A stretch of DNA of 64,000 nucleotides from Akebia trifoliata (lineage: Eukaryota; Streptophyta; Magnoliopsida; Ranunculales; Lardizabalaceae): assembly GCA_017979445.1 (NCBI GenBank), contig CM030713.1, positions 26,643,163 through 26,707,162 on the forward strand. Direction: 5' to 3'. Below the pieces are notes generated by a model. It was not told where the DNA came from. It worked only from the letters and a program-made list of their open reading frames with translations, and did no database searches. Position numbers and translations under genes: made by a program. The first letter of the stretch is position 1; each line of letters opens with the position of its first letter. Shown piece by piece: positions 28,631-39,739 of the stretch.

Positions 28631-30099
28631 AGCCACCATTGACTTCTCCCTCCATCATTCATGACCTCATTGACTTCTCTATCACCCACCATTGATTCCT
28701 CCAACTAAGCTATTTTATACAAATATTTCACGAAGAGAGAGAAACAAGATGAAAACGAAATGCTCTGAGTCAGACACTTGGTTTAGGAATCGGTTTTTGG
28801 TATTTGATCTGTACCCACTGAGTCTGGTTTGACTCACTCAATCTCATCCACTTGGATGTTCAATTCAAACCCCTCCAAATCAGTTCAAACAGATTTCAAC
28901 TCAATTGGAAAAATATGTTCATATGTTTTTAAAATAATAATAATAATTTGTTATATTTAGATTAATAGATACAAAAATCACAAAATCTCATTTTATATAA
29001 ATCGCAAAATCCTGTAGTTGGGATATATCTATTATGTATGAATTTGATCTTTTTTGATAATTGGGTATCCGATAGATAGCGGACCGGGTGCTTCTAGGCT
29101 TTGCCCAGTCCATAGACCATGGTCTTGTCCAAAGGACTAGTACCAGGACATGTGCAATACTTGCACATCACACAATCACGCAAGTGAGGGTGCGCCCTTG
29201 TGGGTGGTTCTTGAGGAATTAATCCTTATATTGGGTATCGAACTCACGATCTATGGGCATTAATCACTTATTTGTCTGAAGTTGCCATTGAGCCAACCCC
29301 TTAGGGTTTATTATGTATGAAGTTTGCTATCCCTAGCCTTGTTATTGGATTTCCCCACCTCATTATATTTGGTTTCGTAACATGGATGTTTCATTGAGAG
29401 GTAATCTTGGTGGGAATGATTTTTATTTTTTATTTTTATGGGTAACCTGGACTTTAACCCGAAAACCTCAAAGTTGCTTTACTGACATGGGAGGTGCGCA
29501 CATATCCATCGATGCTTCTCACTCGTATCTTGATGAAAACAATCTATTGTTCCATACACATATCCACGTCAGTAACGTGTGCAAAAATGTCAATTTCATT
29601 GTCACTTCAGCATTTTTTCCTTCTCTTTTGATTTATAAAATCTGGTCAAGTCTGTCTAACCAATCCTAAAAAAAGAAAATTTTAATCTTCAAATTTCTTT
29701 ATAACTGTCTATAAAAAAAAACACCTAAACCAATTCAAACTTATTAACTCAGCTAAATTTTTCTTGAAAAAAGAAGGATGGAATAATCATTTTCCCCGAG
29801 TCAATAAGGTGGTTGATTCACAGTGCCAACTTGAAAGAGTCAAGTTTGACTCCGAGTTTTTAACACCATAATCCAGCTACTTCTGCTGTTCCAATGTTAT
29901 ACAAATCATTTCTATAGTAAGGGTGAAGATTCTTTTTGAATAACAATAGATCGGGTGAAAGTTTTTGATCAGAATCCAAATTTTATAATTGAATTTGACC
30001 TCGGGCTCAACCACTAGAAGCTCTCCACGTGCATTTTTTATGTCCTGCATGTGGTAGACATTTAATATTAGGAATCTAAAACTCGAATCAAATTTTACT

Positions 30100-30109
30100 T
30101 ATATATATT
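30100..30109 (+). promoter_or_regulatory. TATA-box candidate of CYP706-like copy 1
   Basis: TATATATATT about 90 bp before the ATG. The corresponding stretch of copy 2 (CTATATATTTTGTGAGGTTT near 47562) is conserved. Confidence 0.5.
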
Positions 30110-30195
30110 TGGTGAGGTTTTGATCAAACCATCCTCAAATCTCTTGTTTTAATGCTTTAATCGCAACATTTTCAAGCTTCTAGTTGCATATAAAC

Positions 30196-33100
30196 ATGAG
30201 CTCAAATCTTGTTACTAATATTAAGAGTACTGTTTGTGATGGGTGGTCATGGTGGTGGCATGGCAACAATAGTATAGATGAAGTTGCGAGTGTGTTGGTC
30301 ACTGTGTTGGTTGTGGTGTTCATGGTTTCTTGGTATACATGCGCAAGCAAAAAATCGAAGAAAGGGAAGTTACCACCTTGCCACCAGGGCCGAGAGGCTT
30401 ACCTTTGGTTGGAAATCTCCCATTTCTTGAAGCTGACCTTCACCTATATTTCGCAAAATTGGCTAAAGTTTATGGTCCCATTTTGAAAGTGAAAATGGGT
30501 AACAAATTATGCGTCGTATTTAGTTCACCTACACTAGCGAAAGAGGTCTTTCGAGACCACGATGCTACCTTCTCCAACCGTGATGCACCCATTGCAGCAT
30601 TAGCCATCAGATATGGTGGGCTTGACGTCGCATGGAGTCCGAATGGCCCAATGTGGCGAATGCTTCGGAAGGTAGTTGTATGGGAGATGCTAAGTAACGT
30701 GAATCTTAATGCTTGTTACAACCTCCGAGAACAAGAGGTTCGACAAACAGTCAGAGAGGTGTATGCTAATAGTATCACAAGCACACCAATTAACATTGGT
30801 GAGAAAATGTTTCTAACCACTCTTAACGTGATAAGGAGCATGTTATGGGGCAGTACACTTAAAGGGAAGGAGAGGGATGGCCTTGGGTCTGAGTTTCGGC
30901 AGGTGGTGAGAGAGATTGTTGAATTGTTGGGGAAACCAAATGTTTCTGATCTTTTCCCGGTCCTTGCTAGGTTTGATATACAAGGGATCGAACGTTGATC
31001 AAAAAAACTGTTGTCGTGGTTTGATCAGATCTTCAATTCAGTCATAGATCAAGGGGTGAAAGTGGATGCAGCGGACGGAGGAGCTCGAAACAAAGAAAGC
31101 AAAGATTTTCTGCAGTATCTTTTGGAGCCCATGGAGCAGGTTAAGGATGATAAAGCACCATTGACTATAACCCAAGTCAAGGCCTTGTTCATGGTATATA
31201 TATATTTCTCTCTACCAAACTCTAGATTAGTTGATTACATTCAAGGCTGATTTTCACCATCAACTCATAAATCATGGATAGTTATAGTCATCTAAATAAG
31301 TCATTTTCCAGCATAAGAGATCCCTATGGTGTCCATTTGAATGGTTCTGCACTACAGTTCGAAAATGAATCATCCATGCTTCCTTGACATTACCCATTCC
31401 AACACTATAGACATATTTCTCTTTGTTGTTGAACTAAACTATACAGCTTTGTCCGCTTTGGTTGCTTGTCAATGAAGTGTGGTAGGGTTGGCACCACCTG
31501 ATAGAGATGGAAGCCTTATAAACTCGTCATCCTCAAAGCCTTATGGTTTTGAGGTTGCTTAAACGAATCTTGTTTTGTCCAAAGCCAGAATCCTCAGGTA
31601 TGTATGGAACGAAATGTCCGATCAAGATACATGTTAGGAGATGATGAAGTTTTACATTGGCGGTTAGCCTTGTTGTGCTACATGCGGCAATTATGATGAA
31701 TAGTACAAAAAAAGAAAAAAAAGCAAGAAAGAAATAAGAACAATAGATTTAACGTGGTTCGGCAATGTGCCTACATTCATAAGAGCGAGGAGGTGAATTT
31801 TCATTATATGTCAAATTAGAGTTATATCATATGAATTTTTAGTAAACCCTAGCCATACAATAGGTATTAGAAAATTCCAATAATATCCCTGTGCCGTATC
31901 ACGGGGGTATTACCCCCGCACCCTCAACCTATTAATCGTCTTTGGCAATAAAACAGTAAATCATCCTAAAAGGAAGATGTCGTTGTTCAGCTCCATTTGG
32001 TAAGTTATGCGTTCCAAGCGGAGAGAGCCCCGTTCGGTACATTATGCATTCCTCACCCTGCTCGGAACGCAATACTCCCTTCTCTCCACTCCAGCATCTG
32101 TCTGCTTTCTCTATATACGTGTTCTACTCAATATGAGCCACATATTACAATAAGCCTGATGTGTGAAACAATGAAGCAATGAAGAGAACAAAAAACACAA
32201 ATCACACACGAAGAACAAGGATTTACGTGGTTCAACAGTGTGGTTACGTCCATGGATCAAAACAAGAACAATCACTCTTTTCTTTCCTATAGTTTTTACA
32301 GTCCTATATACTCTATTTATAAAACTAGGAGTTGCTAAATGCTTCTACCTCCCCAAAAATAGAAAAAAGCACCTTAAGAAATATATTCCATAACTCCCTT
32401 TAGTAACCCTCAAAGATTTGGGCTGGGGATTCCGCCCCCAAGCCCTGGGAGGGGGTGCGGCCCCCTTCACACCCACAACTCTGCGGGACGCCAACAAACT
32501 ACAAGACATTTACACAACATTACAAAACCTGGTAAACTACACTATACTAGTTATGTCCCCATAATCTGTTCTCCACCCAATATTTTTCTCCATCAATTTT
32601 ATAGTTTTAAGAACCCAAATATTAGCTATAAGAACATCAATAAGTATGAATTTCAGCTACTTTACCTTCATGATGTTGTTCACAGGACATTGTTGGAGGT
32701 GGGACCGACACAGCATCAATTGCATTGGAGTGGGCCATATCGGAGATGCTGATGCATCCTGAGATAATGAGAAAGGTTCAAGTAGAATTAGAGGAAGTAG
32801 TAGGAATGGATAACATGGTAGAAGAGTCTCATCTGTCTAAGTTGCAGTATTTGGATGCTGTGGTGAAGGAGACCTTGAGGTTACACCCGTCGCTCCCACT
32901 CTTGGTTCCACGTTGCCCAAGCCTATCTTGCACAATAGGTGGGTATACCGTCCCCCAAGGTACAAGAATCTTTTGTAACGTGTGGGCAATGCAAAGGGAC
33001 CCCGAAGTGTGGGACAATCCATTAGAGTTTCGACCTGAGTGGTTTTTAGGTGATGGTATCAAATGTGATTATAGCGGTAACAATTTTAGTTACCTTCCAT

Positions 33101-33312
33101 TTGGGTCTGGGAGGAGAATATGTGCAGGAATTAACCTAGCAGAACGAATGCTAATATATGTATTAGCTTCTATGTTGCATTCATTTGAGTGGCGATTGCC
33201 GGAAGGAACTAAGCTTGATCTATCGGAGAAGTTTGGTTTGGTTCTAAAGAAAACGATACCACTCGTTGCCATTCCTACCCCGAGATTATTGAACCCCGAG
33301 CTTTACAAATAA
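30196..33312 (+). pseudogene. Cytochrome P450, CYP706-like, copy 1 (two lesions)
   Basis: Microsomal haem-thiolate monooxygenase; the substrate cannot be told. Exons are 30196-31193 and 32686-33312 around a GT/AG intron in phase 0 at the usual P450 site before the I-helix. Reading across the lesions the protein would be about 541 aa, normal for the family. Seen: an N-terminal membrane anchor rich in V/L, the proline hinge, I-helix VGGGTDTAS, K-helix KETLR, FRPEWF (where PxRF is usual) and the haem loop FGSGRRICAG with its Cys codon at 33121-33123. The I-helix, haem loop and end (VAIPTPRLLNPELYK) fit CYP706. Lesions: one base missing after 30377 in the proline hinge (copy 2 has it), and TGA at 30996-30998 where copy 2 has AGA. 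With both, only truncated products are possible. The rest of the frame is open, so inactivation is recent, or these are assembly errors. Confidence 0.9.
31675..32600. mobile_element. Insertion(s) in intron of CYP706-like copy 1
   Basis: Intron flanks match copy 2 (GGATGATTTTCACCATCAAC-like on the left, AATAAGTATGAATTTCAG on the right), but about 0.9 kb in the middle has no counterpart. It contains two ACGTGGTTC words of the kind common near retrotransposon ends, and a GCGTTCC...GGAACGC inverted pair at about 32008-32070. No coding sequence and no exact ends were found. Confidence 0.5.
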
Positions 33313-33566
33313 TCAAAGAAGATCATCGATAGGCTGTTCTTGGTTACAATTCATCTGAAGATGAATCTCGCATGGTAGTGGCGATTGCCGGAAGGAACTA
33401 AGCTGGATCTTTCGGAGAAGTTTGGTTTGTTTCTAAAGAAAGCGACACCACTCGTTGCCATTCCTACCCCGAGATTATTGAACCCTGAGCTTTACAAATA
33501 ATAGAAGACGATCATTGATCAGTTGTTCTTGGTTACGATTCATCCGAAGATGAATTTCACATAGGG
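33189..33566 (+). repeat. 189-bp tandem duplication of the P450 3' end
   Basis: The unit starts at 33189 (GTGGCGATTGCCGG) and again at 33378. It covers the last ~40 codons, the stop codon and about 65 bp of 3' UTR. The second unit also ends in a TAA stop, and has substitutions relative to the first (for example CTGGATCTTTCGG against CTTGATCTATCGG), so the event is not very recent. Confidence 0.9.
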
Positions 33567-33823
33567 AAAAAAAACAAGGGAAGGTTTGTTTGATTGTAGA
33601 AAATTCATATCAGTCGTCTTTTTTTATATATATCTTTAGTCGAATTATGTTATATATATTATTGTTAAATAAGTTTTTTATAGATGCATCTCATCATATA
33701 TAGTGTCATAGGCAGAAATGCCTGATTATAATAAACAAGGGAAGGTTTGTTATGTGTTTCTTTCAAGAATGGTGTGTACCTTTGATCCCCTTCTTATTGT
33801 CTTATCTTGATTTTTGAAGTAAT

Positions 33824-33905
33824 CACTACAGAATTTTAATTTATTGCGACGAGATTTAGTGACGGACACCTTATAAACCGTCGCTTTAGGTTATTTCCTT
33901 CGTTT
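33824..33905 (+). mobile_element. CACTA-type element end (remnant)
   Basis: Starts CACTACAGAA and continues with an inverted pair TTGCGACG...ACCGTCGC, a form common at ends of plant CACTA elements. No opposite end was found, so only a terminal fragment is claimed. Confidence 0.35.
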
Positions 33906-34165
33906 TTTTTTTTTTTTTCCAAAATTTGGTTTTACGCATGAGGTGTACCGATGGCCTTCGTTGTGACTGTGCAATATGTTGTATTGCTCGCAACAAACTG
34001 GATATTTTACTCACTTCGATCTGCTCTCTGTCTCACTCTTCTCGCATGGTCTGTGTTGTTTCACTCACTTCAATCTGTTAGAGCTCTCTCTCTCTCTCTC
34101 TTCTCGCGTGATCTGTTAGGTTTCTCGGATTCTACCTTCATATTCATCTCTCCTTTAAAAACAAA

Positions 34166-34168
<3 letters not shown>

Positions 34169-34204
<36 letters not shown>
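34169..34204. repeat. (TC)18 microsatellite
   Basis: Uninterrupted TC repeat. It also creates a Ser/Leu-rich open frame (33951-34274) that is not a gene. Confidence 0.95.
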
Positions 34205-34207
<3 letters not shown>

Positions 34208-34289
34208 CTGTCTGTCTCTCGATCTGTTGACTTTAAACTTTCATGTGAAGATCCCAAGAGCGCACATTTGGTAAAAGATTACTGGTAAT

Positions 34290-34620
34290 GGATGATATAT
34301 TTTTGGTCATACATGAGAGTTTGGTGCAATTGTAATCAGTTATGTATTTTTTATGAATTGTCAATCTATCAAATATGTTTTTATTTTTTAATTTCAAATT
34401 TATTTCTGTCATTCTTTTCAATTGACAGTTATCGATTGTACTTTGGATTCAATCCTGAGGTGGTGGAATTGGTTTTAAGGACATTGACATCTCCGTACCT
34501 CAAACACTCTCACAGCTTATTGGATTTGAAATTTCCATTGAGCCAACCCCTCATGGTTCGCATAAACGAATTCCATATTTAAAGCATTAAAATCCTTTTG
34601 AGTTTAGAGGATACAACCTC
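34290..34620 (+). other. Degenerate third copy of the pICln 3' flank and P450 upstream pieces
   Basis: CATACATGAGAGTTT, CAATCTATCAAATATxTTTT and CATTCTTTTCA recall the pICln flank (about 15100-15350), much diverged and with a deletion. Shortly after, CCATTGAGCCAACCCCT recalls about 29288. So P450 copy 1 was also once followed by the pICln flank, as copy 2 is today. Confidence 0.5.
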
Positions 34621-35152
34621 GAAATTGAAACCAACCCAAAATATGTCGGTCCGGATTCTAATTCCAAATGTTGAAATCAAACCCAGACCAAACTGATTCT
34701 TTTGAGTAAATTTCGAGTTCAGATTCAATCTGGGTAAACCCATTTTTTGATATATTTGTTTAAGTTTATAAAAGGTGGGTTTAGAGAAGTTTAACTAAGG
34801 ACCTCTTATACAAATTGAGACAAACCACAATTCCTTATCAATAAATCAAGAGGTTTATTGTGTTAGACTTTTTAACTATTAATATATTATAATAATACAG
34901 ATTTATAGACATAAATGAATATGTAATCATATAATATAAATTATATTCATATACATATAAATTACATAACTTATAAATATACACCTACATAACTTAATAA
35001 TTAAAAGTAACTATATATATATATAACTTAGATATATTTATATAAAAAATTTATTTTTATAGTTATATGAAATATAAACTATATAACTTGTAAATGTATA
35101 CCTACATAACTTATAAATTACAAATAACTATATAACTTATATATATATATAT
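34621..35152. other. AT-rich spacer
   Basis: Contains loose repeats of CTATATAACTTATAAAT and ends in a (TA)n tract at about 35139-35152. No gene or element was recognised. Confidence 0.6.
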
Positions 35153-36492
35153 GGGAAGGGATCAACACACAAATTTTGGGACAAAGATAGATACAAATTG
35201 TTATAATTATTCGATCTGTGACAATCCTACAGTAGAGATTGGTTAAAAGACCACGTGCACTCATTATTTCACTTCATATTTTACGAAATTGCAAACTCCT
35301 CCAACCAAATTACAAACACCACCCCGTGTCTAATTAAGTAAAAAATGCAAACATAACAGAACTCATCTTCTTCACAAAATGTACTGTTGTCGTCTTCAAT
35401 TTATGGAAGAAAGATCGAAAGCTTTATTCTCCAACTCATCTTGTCCTTTTCACTCTAACCCTCACAGACGAAGGTTTAGGCGACAACAAGGATGAAGGTT
35501 CAAGTGAAGTTCACCCACATCATTAGCAAACCCATCATTTCGGTGAATTTAAAACAATGGATTTTTAGGAGAAAAATAAAGGGATTTTGATTAGAAGTTG
35601 AAGATGAGGGCATTTTCTATTAATCTCTCAGTCCCTCCTTTTGGAACTTGAACATTCAACCTTAGTTTGAGCCAAAAATATAGATTTTGGAATTTTGCTA
35701 GATTTCACCGAAATAGGAAGAAACAAATCCAGCTATATAAATCACCTTTTTTTTCAATTTTTTCTCAATTCCTCTCTTATTGTTTTTCTTTGGGTAATTT
35801 GTACAAACAATTGGTACACAGAGGTACAATTTCTTATTTGTATACTTGAAAGTTGTAACAAATAACAATGATAAAGGAAAGCAAAAGTAGTATGGGGCAA
35901 AGGGGTATTCAACTTCAGGACTACCAACAAGAAAGGGAGGAGAACAATGGAGGAGTTTTTCATTCTTCATGGATCCGTCACTTGTTGAGACCCTCACCTC
36001 CATCTTCACCAATTCAACTAACCTAGATAAAACCATCTCCAGTTCAACCGACCCAGATAAACCCATTTCCAATTCAAAGCAAGATTTTGTTCCATCGTCG
36101 CATTCTTAATCTCTACAAGGCGAATCCTCATTTGAGAATCAAAAAAGTGTCTCCTCATGTGGGTGAACTTCACCTGAACCTTCATCGTTGTCTTCGCCTA
36201 AACCTTCGTCGGTGAGGGTTAGAGTGAAAAAGACGAGATGAGTTGGAGAACAAAGCTTTCGATCTTTCTTCTAGAAATTGAAGATGATGATAGTTCATTT
36301 CGTAATATCGGCGGGGTTAGAGATTTGTGAAGAAGATTTGTTATGTTATGTTTTTTACTTGGACACGGGTTGGTGTTTGTAATTTCTTTAGAGGAGTTTG
36401 CAATTTCGTAAAATATTAAGTGAAACAATGAGCGCACAAGTCTTTTAACCAATCTCTACCGTAGGATTGTCACAGATCGAACGATTATAACA
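35153..36492. mobile_element. Foldback-type element with ~350-bp inverted repeats
   Basis: The left arm (about 35195-35520) is repeated inverted at about 36491-36150. Shared words on the same reading are ATTCGATCTGTGACAATCCT / GTTCGATCTGTGACAATCCT, AGAGATTGGTTAAAAGAC, AGAAAGATCGAAAGCTTT, CACTCTAACCCTCAC and GTTCACCCACAT. The first ~44 bp of the left arm are missing on the right, where the next (TA)n tract begins. The centre has a 124-codon minus-strand open frame (36072-35698) with no recognised domain. The superfamily is unknown; Mutator-like is one option, but no 9-bp duplication was found. It is flanked by (TA)n tracts on both sides. Confidence 0.75.
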
Positions 36493-36508
36493 ATATATAT
36501 ATATATAT

Positions 36509-36888
36509 GGATGGCGTTATTACGACCCCTATTACTACTAACATTGCGACACACCGTTTGTCTTATATGGGCAAAAATGTTTGGAATGGGCTGATTTTTT
36601 GTGAGGATGATATCTGTGATGAGGGGATCATCCTGACAAAAAATCAACCCATTCCAAAACTTCTAACCCCATCAAAATTGATTTACAAAAATTGGACGGT
36701 CTAAAAATTTTCAACTTGTAAACATGGGGTTAGAAGTTTCATAATGAGCTGATTTTTGGCAAGGATGATCTCCTCACCATAAAGATCATCCTCACAAAAA
36801 ATCAGCCCATTCCAAACATTTTTGCCTATATAAGACAAAACGGTGTGTCGCAATGTGAGTCGTAATAGGAGTATACGGAACCCGACCC
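36509..36888. mobile_element. (TA)n-flanked palindromic MITE, unit M1
   Basis: Lies between TA tracts 36493-36508 and 36889-36903. The inverted ends share CATTGCGACACACCG and ATGTTTGGAATGGGCTGATT. Inside are two ~90-bp hairpins (GATGATC...GATCATCC cores) separated by a ~70-bp spacer with ATTTACAAAAATTGGACGG. It has a close relative at 61102-61504 and no coding capacity. The RNA would fold into two long hairpins. Confidence 0.85.
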
Positions 36889-36903
36889 TATATATATATA
36901 TAT

Positions 36904-37879
36904 GGGTAGCGTTCAAGGGCAAACTTTTTGGCAAAACATTTTTCAAAACATGGGTTAGAGGTTTTGGAATGGGCTGATTTTTGGTGAGGATGATCTCCCG
37001 TAGAGATCATCCTCACCAAAAATCAGCCCATTCCAAAACTTCTAACTCCTGTTTTGAAAAATGTTTTGCCAAAAAGTTTGCTAAAAAGTTTGCCATTGAA
37101 CGCCCCCATGAAAGATATAGGAGTACCTTTTAAACAGGTCCTACACCAGATAGATATTTTATTCTGCGGCTAAGAGCCATTGAATCCCGCCGATAAAAAC
37201 CCCTCTGGTTTCATTCTCAGGATATCTAGGCTCAGGGTCTCTAACTGCGAATCAAAGCGCTCTTTAATGAATCGGGCATCCGGAGAGATTAGTGACCCGG
37301 TAATCGTCAGCAGGTACTTCCCCTCGGGCGGATCCATTGGCGGCAGTGCGATGCAGCGCTGAAAAACGTAAGCGCCAGCGGCTAGCGCGATACGGCTGAA
37401 AAGCCTTTGTTGCTTGCAGGCTCGAAAATCTCTCTCTTCAATTCTCTTCTCCAAAGTCCCAATCTTATATTTCTTTCAGAACCTCTACTACTGAGACCTA
37501 TGCTTTTGTCTCTGCTGGTCGGGATAGGGGGTGTTCAATGGCAAACTTTTTGGCAAAACATTTTTCAAAACATGAGTTAGAAGTTTTGGAATGGGCTGAT
37601 TTTTGGTGAGGATGATCTCTACGGTGAGGAGATCATCCTCACCAAAAATCAGCCCATTCCAAAACTTCTAACCCCATCAAAAATAGTTTACAAAAAATGG
37701 ACGGTTCACGATTTTTCAACTGGTAAACATGGGTTAGAAGTTTTGGAATGGGCTGATTTTTGGTGAGGATGATCCCCTCACCGTAGAGATCATCCTCACC
37801 AAAAATCAGCCCATTCCAAAACCTCTAACCCATGTTTTGAAAAATGTTTGGCCAAAAAGTTTGCCCTTGAACGCTACCC
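36904..37879. mobile_element. Composite palindromic MITE, unit M2, enclosing foreign DNA
   Basis: The outer ends are GGGTAGCGTTCAAGGGCAAA and its inverse, next to TA tracts 36889-36903 and 37880-37895. The left part 36904-37107 is a complete single-hairpin MITE by itself and the right part 37527-37879 is a two-hairpin MITE. Between them lies 37108-37526, which is unrelated and GC-richer. The inner ends (GCCATTGAACGCCCCC on the left, GGGGGTGTTCAATGGC on the right) are also inverted to each other, so the foreign piece is bracketed by inverted MITEs. Confidence 0.8.
37108..37526 (-). other. GC-richer insert with 94-codon open frame, origin unknown
   Basis: Minus-strand open frame 37454-37170 (start MEKRIEERDFRACKQQ, later KYLLTITGSLISPDARFIKE and DILRMKPEGFLSAGFN). 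The product is not recognised. GC content and word use differ sharply from the AT-rich MITEs on both sides, and the stretch looks like real coding or organelle sequence. It could be a gene fragment captured between two MITEs, or inserted mitochondrial DNA. No introns or promoter were identified, and it is too short to be called a gene. Confidence 0.45.
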
Positions 37880-37895
37880 ATATATATATATATAT

Positions 37896-38282
37896 GGGAA
37901 CGGTTCGGCATCCCTAAAGTTTGCCAAGTTTTGTGCCAAACATTTTCCTAAATCACTTTTGATGGGGTTAGAAGTTTTGGAATAAGCTGATTTTTTGTGA
38001 GGATTATCTCTACGGTGAAGAGATCATCCTCACAAAAAATCAGCTCATTTCGAAACTTCTAACCCTAGTTTACAAGTTGAAGAATCGTGGACCGTCCAAT
38101 TTTTGTAAATTACTTTTGATGGGGTTATAAGTTTTGGAATAGGCTGATTTTTGGTGAGGATGATCTCCTCATCATAGAGATCATCCTCACAAAAAATCAA
38201 CTCATTCTAAAGCTTCTAACCCATATTTTGAAAAATGTTTGGCACCAAACTTGGCAAACTTTAGGGCTGCTGAACCGTCCCC
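37896..38282. mobile_element. (TA)n-flanked palindromic MITE, unit M3
   Basis: The ends GGGAACGGTTCGGCA and, inverted, GGGGACGGTTCAGCA are followed by the shared CCTAAAGTTTGCCAAGTTT. It has two hairpins and the same spacer as M1. TA tracts lie at 37880-37895 and 38283-38306. Confidence 0.85.
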
Positions 38283-39739
38283 TATATATATATATATATA
38301 TATATAAAATATTGATATAAATACCTTATTTTTATAATAATAAATGAACCATTACTTTTTTATTAATGAAATTGTAAATTACATTGAGGGCATTGCATTG
38401 AATATAAAAGTAATTGTAAAAATTACTTACAATTACAAAAATGAGGAAGGCAACATCACAATAGTTTGAATACATTTCAACCAGGTTAGCATCCCATTCA
38501 TTCTATCAATCATATGCACAACTCAACCTAAAAAAGTAATGAAAAATAAAATAAAATTTGAAATTCCTCTAATGATTGTTCTAATCGGACTTCTTCTTGT
38601 TTTTGTTCTCTTTTTTCGTCTAACCACCAATCCTTCAAACAAATTAAAGTTTTTAATATCTCCCAAATTAAAAGACTTCTATATTGAGATAAAAATTTTC
38701 CACCCATACTAAATACTGATTTTGAAGCCATAGTAGACAAATGAATCATTAGTAGATCACATGCCATTATAGATAATATGTGATAATGCATAGTATAACT
38801 TTTTCACCATTCTAAAATATTATAATGACTCTCATCCTCAATTTATATGAGATCAGAATCCAAATAACATTATGATTCAGATGTTAAATTCTTATTATTA
38901 TAAGTTATATGTGCTCTTAATAAAAAGTTAAGAAAAGTTATTTTTGTAGGAGAATACGATGATGCTACATTTTGAGGTCTACTAGTAGTATTATTATTAT
39001 TTAAATCATACTTACTTTAATAAATGTTAAAAAGTTTAAATATTTCTTTTTTAATTTTTTGCATTTTATTTTCAATATTAAGATCACCACTTAAAATAAA
39101 AATAAGTTCTAAAACTTTAGTTTCAAATCTAGGATCTATAATTGAAGAAAATACTAAGTTATGTAGAATAGTTTTTCAATATTTATTAAATTTATTATAA
39201 ATTTGTATAACATTATTATTATTTGTAGACATGAGAATGTTCATCTTTGAAGTTCAATACTACGTTGTGTAGAGTTGCCACCATTCTTTTTTTGAAATGG
39301 GTGTGAATGGGAATCCGAATCAATTTTTTTGAAAATCATTTTTTCATAGTATTATAGTGACTCTCAATCATGAAAAATGTATGGTCTACCTAAGATCTAG
39401 GTAAGGGAATTCGGTTAGAGTGGGGAAGGTGTTAAGCACCCCATTCTCTCCACTTATGGTGGTTACCTTTAGATTTAGCCATGTTTGAAATGATTAACAT
39501 AACAAGAAAAATACATGGGATGCATGAAGTGGTGTGTGTGTATGGTAAGTATGTACCTCTTTGAAAAAGAATTTGATATTAGTGTTGACATAAAAAATAT
39601 CCTATGCGAGTAGATATTCTATGGAGTCAACACACTTTTGCATAAGTTGAAAGGTTGGTTTAAGATTTTAGAGAAATTCCATGGATGGAGTCTCTTTAGA
39701 TCCACAACCTTAATGCATGCATGGTTAGCTAGAAACTTA

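Larger units (their letters stand above)
27991..30195 (+). other. Upstream region of CYP706-like copy 1
   Basis: Present in three related versions: here, at 46065-47631 (upstream of P450 copy 2) and at 60790-62070. Shared words include TTTGTAAGATTCTCTCT, ATTTGATCTGTACCCA and AAAATATGTTCATATGTTTTT. No gene is recognised. The 95-codon open frame at 29382-29669 is not kept in the other copies. Confidence 0.75.

Noticed and set aside
33951..34274. 107-codon plus-strand frame ending in Ser/Leu repeats
   Set aside because: Created by the (TC)18 microsatellite; no homology to a gene recognised.
35698..36072. 124-codon minus-strand frame in the foldback element
   Set aside because: Lies in the unique centre of the element and overlaps another frame; no motif seen, so not called a gene.
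36493..38306. CRISPR-like or satellite array
   Set aside because: Repeats are inverted, of unequal spacing and joined by TA tracts, so they are transposon units in a plant genome.
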